Assembly: GCA_014879735.1 (NCBI GenBank)
Contig: JACSRN010000107.1
Location: forward strand, 1-49,710
Source of the DNA: Paracoccaceae bacterium
Lineage (GTDB): Bacteria; Pseudomonadota; Alphaproteobacteria; Rhodobacterales; Rhodobacteraceae
Length of the DNA stretch: 49,710 nt
Direction of reading: 5' to 3'
Below, one piece after another: positions 1-8,793 of this stretch (positions are counted from its first letter, which is position 1; every line of letters begins with the position of its first letter). The position numbers and the translations under genes are program-made. Under the pieces are notes generated by a model, which saw nothing but the letters and a program-made list of their open reading frames with translations, searched no databases and was not told the DNA's origin.

Positions 1-1166
1 CGGCCCGCGACCGGACGAAGAACCGCGATGCCGACCTGTCCGAATATGCCTGGGAAAGCGATCCGGTGGCGCTGGCCGGCCGCGACGATGTCGATCTTTT
101 CGTCGAGGTGATGGGCGGCCACGAAGGCGCGGCAAAGGCCGCGACCGAGACCGCGCTGGCGGCCGGCAAGCATGTCGTCACCGCGAACAAGGCGCTTCTT
201 GCGCATCATGGTCAGGCGCTGGCGGAATTGGCCGAAGCCAGGGGCGCCAGCCTGCGCTTCGAGGCGGCGGTGGCCGGTGGCATTCCCGTGATCAAGACCC
301 TGACCGAAGGGCTTGCCGGCAACCGCATGAAGCGGGTGATGGGCGTGATGAACGGCACCTGCAACTATATCCTGACCCGGATGCAGACGGCCGGCCTGCC
401 CTATGAGGCAGTCTTCGAAGAGGCCCGGCAACTGGGCTATCTGGAGGCCGACCCCAACCTCGACGTGGGCGGCATCGATGCGGGCCACAAGCTTTCGCTC
501 CTCTCCGCCATCGCCTTCGGCACCCGCGTCAGCTTCGATGCCGTGGAGCTGGAGGGAATCGGCAATGTCTCGATCGACGACATCCGCCTGGCCGAGGAGA
601 TGGGATTTCGCATCAAGCTTCTGGGCGTGGCGCAGATGACGGGCCGCGGGCTGGAGCAGCGGATGACGCCCTGCCTGGTCCCGGCCGACAGCCCGCTGGG
701 CCAGTTGCAGGGCGGCACCAACATGGTGGTGCTGGAAGGCGACAGCGTGGGTCAGATCGTGATGCGCGGCCCCGGGGCGGGCATGGGCCCCACGGCCAGC
801 GCGATCATGGGCGATGTGATCGACATCGCCCGCGGCTTTCGCCTGCCTGCCTTCGGCATCCCGGCGCGGGATCTGGTACAGCCGACGCCCGCGCGTTCGG
901 CAACACCCGCCCCCTATTACCTGCGGATGACGCTGCTCGACAAACCCGGCGCGCTGGCAAAGATCGCCACCTGTCTGGGCGAGGCCGGGATCTCGATCGA
1001 TCAGATGCGCCAGATCAACCCGCCGGGCGCGCTGGACGACGATGCCATCGTGCTGATCGTTACCCACAAGGCCGCACCGGCCGACGTGGCGCATGCGCTG
1101 GCACAGTTCGGCCGGACCGGCGTGCTGGTCGGCCAGCCGGTGGCGATCCGGATCGAACAGATCTGA
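1..1166 (+). CDS. hom: Homoserine dehydrogenase (5' end outside window)
   Basis: Makes homoserine from aspartate semialdehyde with NAD(P)H, the branch point to threonine, methionine and isoleucine. The reading frame is open from base 3, so about 387 residues are visible. Against a usual length near 430, only the N-terminal Rossmann glycine motif is missing. Visible features are the family core FVEVMGG, the TANKALLAHHG stretch, the MNGTCNYIL segment, and DAGHKLSLLSAIAFG, which holds the conserved lysine of the active site. A C-terminal ACT domain begins near PYYLRMTLLDKPGALAKI and probably gives feedback control by threonine; that role is inferred from the family. glpX follows in the same direction after 100 bp. 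Confidence 0.96.
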   Translation, partial: ARDRTKNRDADLSEYAWESDPVALAGRDDVDLFVEVMGGHEGAAKAATETALAAGKHVVTANKALLAHHGQALAELAEARGASLRFEAAVAGGIPVIKTLTEGLAGNRMKRVMGVMNGTCNYILTRMQTAGLPYEAVFEEARQLGYLEADPNLDVGGIDAGHKLSLLSAIAFGTRVSFDAVELEGIGNVSIDDIRLAEEMGFRIKLLGVAQMTGRGLEQRMTPCLVPADSPLGQLQGGTNMVVLEGDSVGQIVMRGPGAGMGPTASAIMGDVIDIARGFRLPAFGIPARDLVQPTPARSATPAPYYLRMTLLDKPGALAKIATCLGEAGISIDQMRQINPPGALDDDAIVLIVTHKAAPADVAHALAQFGRTGVLVGQPVAIRIEQI

Positions 1167-1266
1167 CCCCGACCGTCGCTGCGGTACCTGTTAGCGATAT
1201 CCGCCTTGCGACAGCGGGGGCAGGCGGCTAAGGCTCGGTCGACCTCATCAGAAACGGATTTCCGCC

Positions 1267-2229
1267 ATGGCCGACGCCGCCGAATTTCAGGACCGCCTGC
1301 TTTCCCTGGGCCTCGCCCGCGTTTCCGAGGCTGCCGCACTGGCTTCGGCCCGGCTGATCGGCCGCGGCGACGAAAAGGCCGCCGACCAGGCCGCCGTCAC
1401 CGCGATGCGCAGCCAGCTCAACCTTCTCGACATCAAGGGCACCGTCGTCATCGGCGAGGGTGAGCGCGACGAGGCACCGATGCTTTACATCGGCGAGGAG
1501 GTCGGCACCGGCAACGGCCCCGAGGTCGACATTGCGCTTGATCCGCTGGAAGGCACGACGCTGACCGCGAAGGACATGCCGAATGCGCTGACGGTGATCG
1601 CCATGGCACCGCGCGGCACGCTGCTGCATGCCCCCGACGTCTACATGGAAAAGCTGGCCATCGGCCCGGGCTACAAACCCGGCACGGTCACGATGACGAT
1701 GACGCCCTCCGAGCGGGTTTCGGCGCTTGCTGCCGCCAAGGGGGTTTCCACCGAGAATATCACCGTCTGCGTGCTGGAACGTCCGCGGCACGAGGAGCTG
1801 ATCAAGGAAATCCGCTCGACCGGCGCGTCGATCCGGCTGATCACCGATGGCGACGTGGCCGGGGTGATGCATTGCGCCGAGCCGGAAAAGACCGGGATCG
1901 ACATGTACATGGGTTCGGGTGGGGCGCCCGAGGGCGTGCTGGCCGCCGCGGCATTGAAATGCATGGGCGGGCAGTTCTACGGCAAGCTTCTGTTTCGCAA
2001 CGACGACGAGAGGGGCCGCGCCCGCAAGGCCGGCATCCAGAACTTCGACCGGGTCTATACCCGCGACGATCTGGTTCGGGGCGACGTGATCTTCGCGGCG
2101 ACCGGGGTGACGAACGGCTCGCTTCTGACCGGCATCCGGCGCGAACCGGGCTGGATCACCACCGAGACCATCCTGATGCGCTCCAAGACCGGATCGGTCC
2201 GCCGCGTGCAGTACCGCAGCCCCGTCTGA
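1267..2229 (+). CDS. glpX: Class II fructose-1,6-bisphosphatase
   Basis: Hydrolyses fructose-1,6-bisphosphate to fructose-6-phosphate in gluconeogenesis (and sedoheptulose bisphosphate in some relatives). The protein has 320 residues, normal for GlpX. Metal-binding motifs of the family are present: GEGERDEAPMLYIGEEVG around residues 59-78 and DPLEGTT around 97. The start MADAAEFQDRLL follows an ATG in good context. A hom-glpX pair is common in Rhodobacterales. recJ, often found next, is absent here and the following gene is convergent. The short gap after the stop contains an 11-bp direct repeat (TGACCTTGCGC at 2227 and 2241). Confidence 0.96.
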   Translation: MADAAEFQDRLLSLGLARVSEAAALASARLIGRGDEKAADQAAVTAMRSQLNLLDIKGTVVIGEGERDEAPMLYIGEEVGTGNGPEVDIALDPLEGTTLTAKDMPNALTVIAMAPRGTLLHAPDVYMEKLAIGPGYKPGTVTMTMTPSERVSALAAAKGVSTENITVCVLERPRHEELIKEIRSTGASIRLITDGDVAGVMHCAEPEKTGIDMYMGSGGAPEGVLAAAALKCMGGQFYGKLLFRNDDERGRARKAGIQNFDRVYTRDDLVRGDVIFAATGVTNGSLLTGIRREPGWITTETILMRSKTGSVRRVQYRSPV

Positions 2230-2322
2230 CCTTGCGCGCGTGACCTTGCGCATCTGATCTTTGGCGGCCGGTCTTCCGTCCCGGCCCTGCCGGGGGCGCG
2301 CGCGGGGGGCGGCCGCGATGGC

Positions 2323-3276
2323 TCAGGCGGCGATGCCTGCGCCGGCCTCGACCTCGAAAAGCCGGCAGGCCGTGTCGAAGAAGCGCCGGCGAATCTGCGG
2401 GCTTTCCATGATCACCTCGTGCCGCGCGCCGGGAATCGTCTCGATCAGCGCGCGCGGCCAGCTGGTCATGCGGCGGCGCACCGGCCCCGGCTGGACGATG
2501 CCCTCAAGCGAGCCGATCGCGGTATAGGCCGGCACCGAGGGCGCGCGCAGTTCCATCAGCGCCGCGCATTCCGCCAGGGCCAGCTTCAGCCAGACGATGG
2601 AGGGCCCGCCAAGCCCGAACCTGGGTTCGGCCCGGACATGCGCCTGCATCCATTGCCACATCTCGCGATCACCGGTCAGCAGATTGCCCTTGAAAGGAGC
2701 CGAGGCCACGTAGCTGCGCCCCGATGTGGTGGGGGCATAGCGGTGGCCAAGCCCCAGCGGTTCGGCCACGCGCAGGACCACGGCCGCGGCAGGACGTTGC
2801 CAGGCCGGCATATGGATGCCCCACATCGGCGCTGAAAAGGCCACGGCGCGGAACGGATGTGGGTTGTAGAGCGCGCGCAATGCGATGGCACCGCCCATGG
2901 AATGGGCCATCAGCATCAGCGGACCGGGCAGATTCTCGGCGGCAACCCAGTCGAGCAGCGCCCGAAGGTCAAGCTGATAGTCGGCGAAGGCGCCGACATG
3001 GCCGGTCATTGCATCGGGCAGCAGCCGGTCGGCCAGCCCCTGGCCCCGCCAGTCGAGCGTGACGGTCGACCAGCCGCGCAGCGCCAGTTCCTGCGCAGCG
3101 CGGCCGTATTTCTCGATATATTCCGTGCGTCCCGGCAGCAGGACGACCGTGCCCCGCACCCCCGCCGGCCAGATGGCGGCGCGCAGGCGCAGACCATCGG
3201 CCGCCGTCAGCCAGACCGCGCGCCCCCCCGGGGGGCCTTCGGCCAGGTCGTGACGCAGGGGCGCGGCTTCCATCAT
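2323..3276 (-). CDS. Alpha/beta hydrolase, lysophospholipase (PldB) type
   Basis: A 317-residue serine hydrolase resembling lysophospholipase L2 and monoacylglycerol lipases. The nucleophile elbow is AHSMGGAIALR near residue 125, a GxSxG variant with Ala in place of the first Gly. The oxyanion strand VVLLPGRTEYIEKYG lies near residue 45, and a GARHEVIMES segment near the C-terminus carries the expected histidine. There is no signal peptide, so a cytoplasmic enzyme is likely. The start ATG overlaps the stop of the upstream SCP2 gene by four bases (ATGA), so the two are translationally coupled and may act together on lipids. The true substrate cannot be told from sequence. Confidence 0.9.
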   Translation of the reverse strand: MMEAAPLRHDLAEGPPGGRAVWLTAADGLRLRAAIWPAGVRGTVVLLPGRTEYIEKYGRAAQELALRGWSTVTLDWRGQGLADRLLPDAMTGHVGAFADYQLDLRALLDWVAAENLPGPLMLMAHSMGGAIALRALYNPHPFRAVAFSAPMWGIHMPAWQRPAAAVVLRVAEPLGLGHRYAPTTSGRSYVASAPFKGNLLTGDREMWQWMQAHVRAEPRFGLGGPSIVWLKLALAECAALMELRAPSVPAYTAIGSLEGIVQPGPVRRRMTSWPRALIETIPGARHEVIMESPQIRRRFFDTACRLFEVEAGAGIAA

Positions 3277-3563
3277 GACAGGACGGAACCCAGTTTCATC
3301 GCCAGGCCCATCGACCCGTCGACCGAAAGCCGGCCGGTCATGAAGGCCGTGGTTGCGTTCATGTCGCCGTCAAGGATCGACTTGAAGGTTTCCGCGCTGG
3401 CGGTCAGCGTCACGTCGGCCTCGTCGTCGCCGGCACGCGCCCCATTGGCGTCGAGCATGATCGCGCCCTCGCCCTCGATCACGAATTTTGCCACGCCATC
3501 GAAACCGCCATCGCCCAGCTTCTGCGACAATTGTCCAACCGCCGTGTCAATTACCTTGCTCAT
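3273..3563 (-). CDS. SCP2 sterol-binding domain protein
   Basis: A 96-residue single-domain protein of the SCP2 (sterol carrier protein 2-like) family, which bind lipids in a hydrophobic tunnel. It starts MSKVIDTAVGQLSQKL; this ATG was chosen because AAGGAG lies about 10 bases upstream, although the frame stays open further 5'. The pattern ADVTLTASAETFKSILDGDMNATTAFMTGRL is typical of SCP2 domains, with the late segment LSVDGSMGLAMKL. It is co-transcribed with the lysophospholipase-like hydrolase through a four-base overlap and diverges from the TPR gene. A lipid-handling role is inferred. Confidence 0.9.
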   Translation of the reverse strand: MSKVIDTAVGQLSQKLGDGGFDGVAKFVIEGEGAIMLDANGARAGDDEADVTLTASAETFKSILDGDMNATTAFMTGRLSVDGSMGLAMKLGSVLS

Positions 3564-3643
3564 CCCCAAGCTCCTTTGCTGACCCCCGGATTCGTGATGC
3601 CGCCGCGCTGGCATTTCACCACCGATCCGTTACGATCCGGACT

Positions 3644-4207
3644 ATGAAAGCGCGTCTCGGGTTTCACAATCGTGTCGTTGCGGCACTTCTGCCGCTTCTT
3701 TTTCTGGTTGCGCCGGCGCAGGCCGCCGATCCGGCCCGGCTGGAGGGATTCTATCAGAGATTGAAGGACGCCGCACCCGACGAAGCGGCGCGGATCGAGG
3801 CCGAGATTCGTATCGAATGGGCGAAATCCGGCTCGCCCGCCTTCGATCTTCTGCTGCAGCGCGGAACCGATGCGCTGGACGGTGGCGACTACCAGACCGC
3901 GGCCGAGCATTTCACCGCGCTGCTGGACCAGGATCCGGGATTTGTCGAGGCCCGCGCCTCGCGCGCCATGGCCTATTTCATGGCCGGCGATGTGGGGCCT
4001 GCGCTGGCCGATCTGGCGCTGGTGCTGCAGGACGACCCGCGCCGCTTTGACGCGCTGGCGGGCGTGGGCACCGTTCTCGAGGAAACCGGCGACAGGTCGC
4101 GGGCGCTGGCGGCCTATCGCGCGGCGGCGGCTATACATCCGCACATGCCCGACGTAAACGACGCGATCGAAAGGCTCGCAAAGGAACTCGAGGGCCAGGA
4201 GCTTTAG
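3644..4207 (+). CDS. Exported tetratricopeptide-repeat protein
   Basis: A 187-residue protein with a clear signal peptide: a positively charged start (MKARLGFHNR), a hydrophobic core and a cleavage motif at APAQA|AD near residue 28. The mature part is built of TPR helices. The first repeat is around LLQRGTDALDGGDYQTAAEHFTALLDQDPGFVEAR, followed by two more (AMAYFMAGDVGPAL and GTVLEETGDRSRALAAYRAA). TPR proteins act as scaffolds; the partner is unknown. The ATG at 3644 was chosen because it begins the signal peptide. The helicase gene starts only 5 bases after the stop, suggesting one transcript. Confidence 0.88.
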   Translation: MKARLGFHNRVVAALLPLLFLVAPAQAADPARLEGFYQRLKDAAPDEAARIEAEIRIEWAKSGSPAFDLLLQRGTDALDGGDYQTAAEHFTALLDQDPGFVEARASRAMAYFMAGDVGPALADLALVLQDDPRRFDALAGVGTVLEETGDRSRALAAYRAAAAIHPHMPDVNDAIERLAKELEGQEL

Positions 4208-4211
4208 GCGG

Positions 4212-7172
4212 ATGGATTCCCGGCGGCGGGTGACGGCGGTCCTTGGGCCGACGAACACCGGCAAGACGCATCATGCCATCGAACGGATGCTGACGCATCG
4301 CACGGGGGTCCTTGGCCTGCCGTTGCGGCTGCTTGCGCGCGAGGTCTATGACAGGGTCGTGGCGAAGGCCGGCCCTTCGGTCGTGGCGCTGGTGACGGGC
4401 GAGGAGCGCATCGTCCCGGAACGCACGCAATACTGGATCTGCACCACCGAGGCGATGCCGCTCGACATCGGCGCCGATTTCGTCTGCGTCGACGAGATCC
4501 AGCTTTGCGCCGATCCCGAACGCGGCCATGTCTTCACCGACCGCCTGCTGCGCGCCCGCGGGCTGAACGAGACGCTGTTTCTCGGCTCCGACACCATGCG
4601 CGGCGCCATCGCGGGATTGGTCCCGAACCTGACCTACACCCGGCGCGACCGTTTCTCGACGCTGAGCTATGCAGGTTCGAAAAAGATCAGCCGCATGCCT
4701 CCTCGCAGTGCCATCGTGGGGTTTTCGGTTGAAAACGTCTATGCCATCGCCGAGCTGATCCGCCGCCAGAAAGGTGGCTGCGCGGTGGTCATGGGCGCCT
4801 TGTCCCCCCGCACAAGAAATGCCCAGGTCGAGCTTTACCAGAACGGCGACGTCGACTACCTGGTCGCGACCGATGCCATCGGCATGGGGCTGAACCTCGA
4901 CATCAAGCATGTCGCCTTCTCGTCCACCGCGAAATTCGATGGCCGCCGCATGCGCCCGCTGCTGCCGCAGGAGATTGGCCAGATCGCCGGGCGCGCGGGA
5001 CGGCATACCGAGGACGGCACCTTCGGCGTGACGGGCGAGGCCCGGCCCTTCGACGAGAGCCTGGTCGAAGAGATCGAGACCCACCGCTTTGCCCCGGTGA
5101 AAAAGCTGATGTGGCGCAACAGCGACCTCGACTTCACCTCGGCCGAGCACCTGATCGCCGCGCTGGAGCGGCCGACCTTCGACGAATGGCTCAGCCGCGC
5201 GCGCGATGCCGATGACGTGCTGGCGCTGAAGGCGTTGTCAGCCATGCCCGAGGTGGCCGAAAAGCTGACCAACCCGCGGCGTGTACAGCTGCTGTGGGAT
5301 GTCTGTCGCATCCCCGACTTTCGCAACGCCAGCGAAGCCGACCACACCCATCTGCTGAGCCGCATCTTCGACTTTCTCGTCGGGCGTGGAATCGGCGGCG
5401 GACGCATCCCCTCGGACTGGTTGGCCAAAGCGATTTCCCGCATCGACCGCAGCGATGGCGACATCGACATGTTGTCGCGGCGACTGGCCTATATCCGCAC
5501 CTGGACCTATGTCGCGCAGCGCAAGGGCTGGGTCGATGACGAATCCCATTGGCGGGGCGAAACCCGCGCTGTAGAAGACCGTCTGTCCGATGCGCTGCAC
5601 CAGCGCCTGACGCAACGCTTTGTCGACCGGCGGACATCCGTGCTGCTTCGCCGGTTGAAACAGAAGGAGGACCTCGTGGCAGAGGTGAACGACAAGGGCG
5701 AAGTGACCGTGGAGGGCCAGTTCGTCGGCCGTCTCGAAGGGTTCCGCTTCCAGCAGGACGCTGCCGCGGGCAGCGACGAAAGCCGGACGCTGCGACAGGC
5801 CGCCCTGGCTGCGTTGCGGCCCGAACTGCATCTGCGCGCGGACCGTTTCTACAACGCCCCCGATACCGAGATGGACTTCACCGAACAGGGCGGCCTGATG
5901 TGGGGCAGCTCGGCGGTGGGCAAGCTGGTAAAGGGTGCCGATCCGCTGAAACCGGCGGTCGAGCCCTTCGCGGATGAGGATGCAGATCCCGACGTGACGG
6001 AAAAGGTCCGTCGGCGGCTGCAGCATTTCATCGATCGCAAGGTTGCCGCGCTCTACGAGCCACTTCTGGTCATGGGCCGCGACGAGGCACTGACCGGGCT
6101 TGCCCGCGGCTTTGCCTTCCGGCTGACCGAGGCGCTGGGGGTGATCCCGCGCGAAGCGGTGGCGCAGGAGGTGAAGGACCTCGACCAGGATGCCCGCGGC
6201 GCCCTGCGCAAGCACGGTGTCCGCTTCGGCCAGTACACGATCTTCCTGCCCGCGCTGCTGAAGCCGGCGCCCACCCGGCTGCGCCTCGTGCTGTGGTCGC
6301 TGTGGAACGGGTTGAGCGAGTTCCCCGAAAGCCCGCCCCCTGGCCTTGTTACCATTCCGAACATCGCCGATGTGCCGAAAGAGCACTACACGCTGTCGGG
6401 CTATCGCCCCGCAGGGGCCCGGGCGATCCGCATCGACATGCTGGAGCGGCTGGCCGACATCCTGCGCACCAAGGATTCGCGCGCCGGGTTCGAGGCAACG
6501 CCCGACATGCTGTCGATCACCGGCATGACGCTGGATCAGTTCGCCGATCTGATGACGGGTCTTGGCTACAAGGGCGAAAAGGCCGAGCGGCCGAAGGTCA
6601 AGCCCGCCCGTGCGGAGCCGGCGCCGGGCGAGGTCGAGGCCGCGATCGAGGCCGCCGCCGCGGCGGGGCAGCCGATCCCGGAAGAGATCTCGATCCTGGC
6701 GCCTGTGGCGCCGCCGCCGGAAGCGCCCGAGACCGGCGAGGCGGTGGAAGCGGAAGCGCCTGTCGAGATGGAGGCCTATTACACCTTCACCTGGGCGCCG
6801 AAGCCGCGGCATCAGCGCCCTGAGCGTGGCCCCCGCCCCGAACGCGGCGAGCGTCCGGCCCGTGGCGACCGCGGCCCGCGCGAAGGCCAGCCGCGCCGTG
6901 AGCCCGCGCAAGGCGAACGCCCGCAGGGAGAGCGCCCGCAAGGCGAACGCAAGGCCGAGGGCGAGGTGCGGCGCGAGGGTGGCGAGGGCCGCAAGGACCG
7001 CGGCCCGCGCAACGAGCAGCGCGGCGGCAAGCCCCATGGCAAGAGCGGCGGCAAGCCCGAGCGGCGCCACGACGGCGGCAAGAGCTTCGAGGCCCATCCA
7101 CCGCGCAAGGAAAAGCCCATCGATCCCGACAGCCCCTTCGCGGCGCTGCTGGCGCTGAAGGGCAAAGTCTGA
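4212..7172 (+). CDS. SUV3-like ATP-dependent RNA/DNA helicase with long C-terminal tail
   Basis: A 986-residue superfamily 2 helicase related to the mitochondrial SUV3 RNA helicase; such proteins are common in alphaproteobacteria. Motif I is GPTNTGKT (residues 12-19), motif II DEIQ (94-97), and motif VI QIAGRAGR (257-264), preceded by ATDAIGMGLNLDIKHV. Residues from about 300 to 780 are helical and poorly characterised. The last 200 residues are low complexity: an Ala/Pro/Glu linker, then an Arg/Gly/Glu/Pro tail with tandem GERPQ units, ending in a conserved-looking DSPFAALLALKGKV. The tail probably binds RNA or partners. The S4 gene follows after 3 bases. RNA turnover is the likely role, by analogy with SUV3. 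Confidence 0.92.
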   Translation: MDSRRRVTAVLGPTNTGKTHHAIERMLTHRTGVLGLPLRLLAREVYDRVVAKAGPSVVALVTGEERIVPERTQYWICTTEAMPLDIGADFVCVDEIQLCADPERGHVFTDRLLRARGLNETLFLGSDTMRGAIAGLVPNLTYTRRDRFSTLSYAGSKKISRMPPRSAIVGFSVENVYAIAELIRRQKGGCAVVMGALSPRTRNAQVELYQNGDVDYLVATDAIGMGLNLDIKHVAFSSTAKFDGRRMRPLLPQEIGQIAGRAGRHTEDGTFGVTGEARPFDESLVEEIETHRFAPVKKLMWRNSDLDFTSAEHLIAALERPTFDEWLSRARDADDVLALKALSAMPEVAEKLTNPRRVQLLWDVCRIPDFRNASEADHTHLLSRIFDFLVGRGIGGGRIPSDWLAKAISRIDRSDGDIDMLSRRLAYIRTWTYVAQRKGWVDDESHWRGETRAVEDRLSDALHQRLTQRFVDRRTSVLLRRLKQKEDLVAEVNDKGEVTVEGQFVGRLEGFRFQQDAAAGSDESRTLRQAALAALRPELHLRADRFYNAPDTEMDFTEQGGLMWGSSAVGKLVKGADPLKPAVEPFADEDADPDVTEKVRRRLQHFIDRKVAALYEPLLVMGRDEALTGLARGFAFRLTEALGVIPREAVAQEVKDLDQDARGALRKHGVRFGQYTIFLPALLKPAPTRLRLVLWSLWNGLSEFPESPPPGLVTIPNIADVPKEHYTLSGYRPAGARAIRIDMLERLADILRTKDSRAGFEATPDMLSITGMTLDQFADLMTGLGYKGEKAERPKVKPARAEPAPGEVEAAIEAAAAAGQPIPEEISILAPVAPPPEAPETGEAVEAEAPVEMEAYYTFTWAPKPRHQRPERGPRPERGERPARGDRGPREGQPRREPAQGERPQGERPQGERKAEGEVRREGGEGRKDRGPRNEQRGGKPHGKSGGKPERRHDGGKSFEAHPPRKEKPIDPDSPFAALLALKGKV

Positions 7173-7175
7173 GCC

Positions 7176-7520
7176 TTGGCCAAGGTCGGCGGCGGCAGGA
7201 CCGGAACGGGGCATGCTGCGCCGCCGCCCGTCCTGCCGAAACTGCGGCTCGACAAGTGGCTCTGGCAGGCGCGGTTCTTCAAGAGCCGTACCCTGGCGGC
7301 CGAGGTGGTCGAGTCGGGCCATGTCCGGGTAAACGGCACGCCCGTCTCGCGCCCCTCGCGCGAGGTGGGTACCGGCGATGTGCTGACTTTTCCGCAGGGA
7401 CGGTGTATTCGTGTAATCCGCATCCTCGGAACGGGTGTTCGCCGTGGCCCCGCCTCCGAGGCACAGACGCTCTTTATTGATCTTGACGTCCCGCCTGCGG
7501 CACCGCCGCCGCTTGAATGA
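7176..7520 (+). CDS. S4-domain RNA-binding protein (Hsp15-like)
   Basis: A 114-residue protein with one S4 domain: KLRLDKWLWQARFFKSRTLA near residues 23-42, then VVESGHVRVNGTPVSRPSREVGTGDVLTF. This is the pattern of the Hsp15 family, which binds stalled 50S subunits carrying peptidyl-tRNA. The only in-frame initiator before the domain is the TTG at 7176, three bases after the helicase stop; the N-terminal extension is Gly-rich, so a later start is possible. Co-transcription with the SUV3-like helicase fits a shared RNA-related function, though the target RNA is not evident. Confidence 0.88.
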   Translation: MAKVGGGRTGTGHAAPPPVLPKLRLDKWLWQARFFKSRTLAAEVVESGHVRVNGTPVSRPSREVGTGDVLTFPQGRCIRVIRILGTGVRRGPASEAQTLFIDLDVPPAAPPPLE

Positions 7521-7572
7521 TCCGGGCGTCTGGACTAACTGGCGTCAACGTGCCTGAACCCGGGTTATTGCC

Positions 7573-7911
7573 ATGACTTATGTCGTCATCGAAAACTGCA
7601 TCGCCTGCAAATACACCGACTGTGTCGAGGTCTGCCCGGTCGACTGCTTCTACGAGGGCGAGAACACTCTGGTGATCCACCCCGACGAATGCATCGACTG
7701 CGGCGTGTGCGAGCCTGAATGTCCCGCCGACGCGATCCGGCCCGACACCGAGCCGGACATGGAAGAATGGGTGGCATTCAACCGGAAATACGCCGAGATG
7801 TGGCCGGTGATCACCGAAAAGCGCGATCCGCTGCCCGGCTACGAGGAGCGCGACGGCGAACCCGGCAAGCTGCAGAAGTATTTCTCGCCCAACCCGGGTC
7901 AGGGCAGTTGA
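7573..7911 (+). CDS. fdxA: 7Fe ferredoxin FdxA (3Fe-4S plus 4Fe-4S)
   Basis: A 112-residue electron carrier. The first cluster is bound by cysteines in [19 protein letters not shown] (residues 8-25) and the second by [12 protein letters not shown] (about 40-51). The C-terminal extension [26 protein letters not shown] is the hallmark of seven-iron FdxA proteins of proteobacteria. Its redox partner is not encoded nearby. Placement between an S4 protein and carD is a conserved neighbourhood in Rhodobacterales. Confidence 0.96.
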   Translation: MTYVVIENCIACKYTDCVEVCPVDCFYEGENTLVIHPDECIDCGVCEPECPADAIRPDTEPDMEEWVAFNRKYAEMWPVITEKRDPLPGYEERDGEPGKLQKYFSPNPGQGS

Positions 7912-8025
7912 ACGCCCGCGCAGGCGGCGTGCCACGGCGCGCAAGGTTCACGATTCGCTGATACTTTGCCGCGCAGGTGGCGACATCTGCATAAAAGTCG
8001 TTAGATTTCAATGTGTGATCCCGTC

Positions 8026-8064
8026 AGGCGCCGAATCGGCGCCAGTTGGAATCGCGCCTTTTTT
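8026..8064 (+). terminator. Probable intrinsic terminator after fdxA
   Basis: GC-rich inverted repeats AGGCGC / GCGCCT (8026-8031 and 8054-8059) and the nested GGCGC / GCGCC (8038-8042 and 8054-8058) precede six T residues (8059-8064). The hairpin is imperfect and two foldings compete. It lies 115 bp after the fdxA stop and immediately before a promoter-like sequence for carD. Confidence 0.4.
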
Positions 8065-8091
8065 GTGTTATGGTATCTCCGCAAACATAAT
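8063..8091 (+). promoter_or_regulatory. Candidate sigma-70 promoter of carD
   Basis: TTGTGT (8063-8068) and CATAAT (8086-8091) are separated by exactly 17 bp in an AT-richer patch, and this is the best promoter-like pair in the 309-bp gap before carD. The predicted transcript begins near 8098 with a leader of about 120 nt, which contains a small hairpin CCGAAGG / CCTTCGG (8160-8178) upstream of the start codon. The -35 element is weak, consistent with alphaproteobacterial promoters. Confidence 0.4.
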
Positions 8092-8220
8092 AGGACCCTG
8101 CAACCTGCCCCGCGCCTGCTCGCCGGGACAGTTATTTTCGTGACAGTCATACCACTGGGCCGAAGGTTTCTCCTTCGGGCGTGGTTTCTGTTGCGGCGGG
8201 TCCGACCGAGGAAAGTCTGA

Positions 8221-8730
8221 ATGACCAAGTCGAAGAAGCCCGAGTTTCGTCCCAACGAGTTTGTCGTCTATCCCGCCCATGGTGTCGGCAAGATCCTCTC
8301 GATCGAGGAACAGGAAATCGCCGGATTCCGGCTGGAACTGTTCGTCATTCATTTCGAGAAGGACAAGATGACGCTGCGCGTGCCGACGCACAAGGCGACC
8401 GAGATCGGCATGCGCCCGCTCTCGGCCCCCGATGTGGTGGTCAAGGCGCTGGAAACCCTGAAAGGCAAGGCCCGGGTCAAGCGCGCCATGTGGTCGCGCC
8501 GCGCCCAGGAATATGAACAGAAGATCAACTCTGGCGATCTGATGGCCATCGCCGAAGTGGTGCGCGACCTGCACCGCACCGACGACCAGCGCGAGCAGAG
8601 CTATTCAGAGCGCCAGCTGTATGAGGCGGCGCTGGAACGGCTGACCCGCGAAGTTGCCGCCGTCTCGGGTTCTGACGAGGCCGGGGCACAGAAGAAGGTG
8701 GACGAGGTTCTCCTGTCGCGCGCGGCCTGA
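8221..8730 (+). CDS. carD: CarD/CdnL family transcription regulator
   Basis: A 169-residue CarD-family protein. In this family the N-terminal Tudor-like domain binds the RNA polymerase beta subunit and the helical C-terminal domain contacts promoter DNA to stabilise the open complex. The N-terminal domain here spans about residues 10-70 (FVVYPAHGVGKILSIEEQEIAGF, then LRVPTHKATEIGMRPLS), and the rest is helical and charged with the conserved WSRRAQEYEQKINSGDL segment. In alphaproteobacteria it supports rRNA and growth promoters. It appears monocistronic, with its own promoter-like sequence upstream and a strong hairpin downstream. Confidence 0.95.
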   Translation: MTKSKKPEFRPNEFVVYPAHGVGKILSIEEQEIAGFRLELFVIHFEKDKMTLRVPTHKATEIGMRPLSAPDVVVKALETLKGKARVKRAMWSRRAQEYEQKINSGDLMAIAEVVRDLHRTDDQREQSYSERQLYEAALERLTREVAAVSGSDEAGAQKKVDEVLLSRAA

Positions 8731-8763
8731 AACCGGCGCAGGTTCATCCGGCACCACCATCCG

Positions 8764-8793
8764 CAACGGCGGCCCGTCCTAGGGCCGCCGTTG
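8764..8793 (+). terminator. Hairpin terminator after carD
   Basis: A perfect 12-bp stem, CAACGGCGGCCC (8764-8775) with GGGCCGCCGTTG (8782-8793), encloses a 6-nt loop 33 bases after the carD stop. There is no T-run behind it (TGTGCATTG follows), so termination efficiency is uncertain, but position and strength fit. Confidence 0.6.

Noticed and set aside
1228-2253. 341-codon open frame on the minus strand opposite glpX
   Set aside because: Shadow frame of a GC-rich gene; its product has no recognisable domain, whereas the plus strand encodes a complete GlpX.
3488-3643. 52-codon N-terminal extension of the TPR protein
   Set aside because: It overlaps the divergent SCP2 gene and precedes a clear signal peptide that starts at 3644.
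5238-7322. 694-codon minus-strand frame opposite the helicase
   Set aside because: Composition is His/Arg/Gln-rich in the way typical of antisense frames; helicase motifs are on the plus strand.
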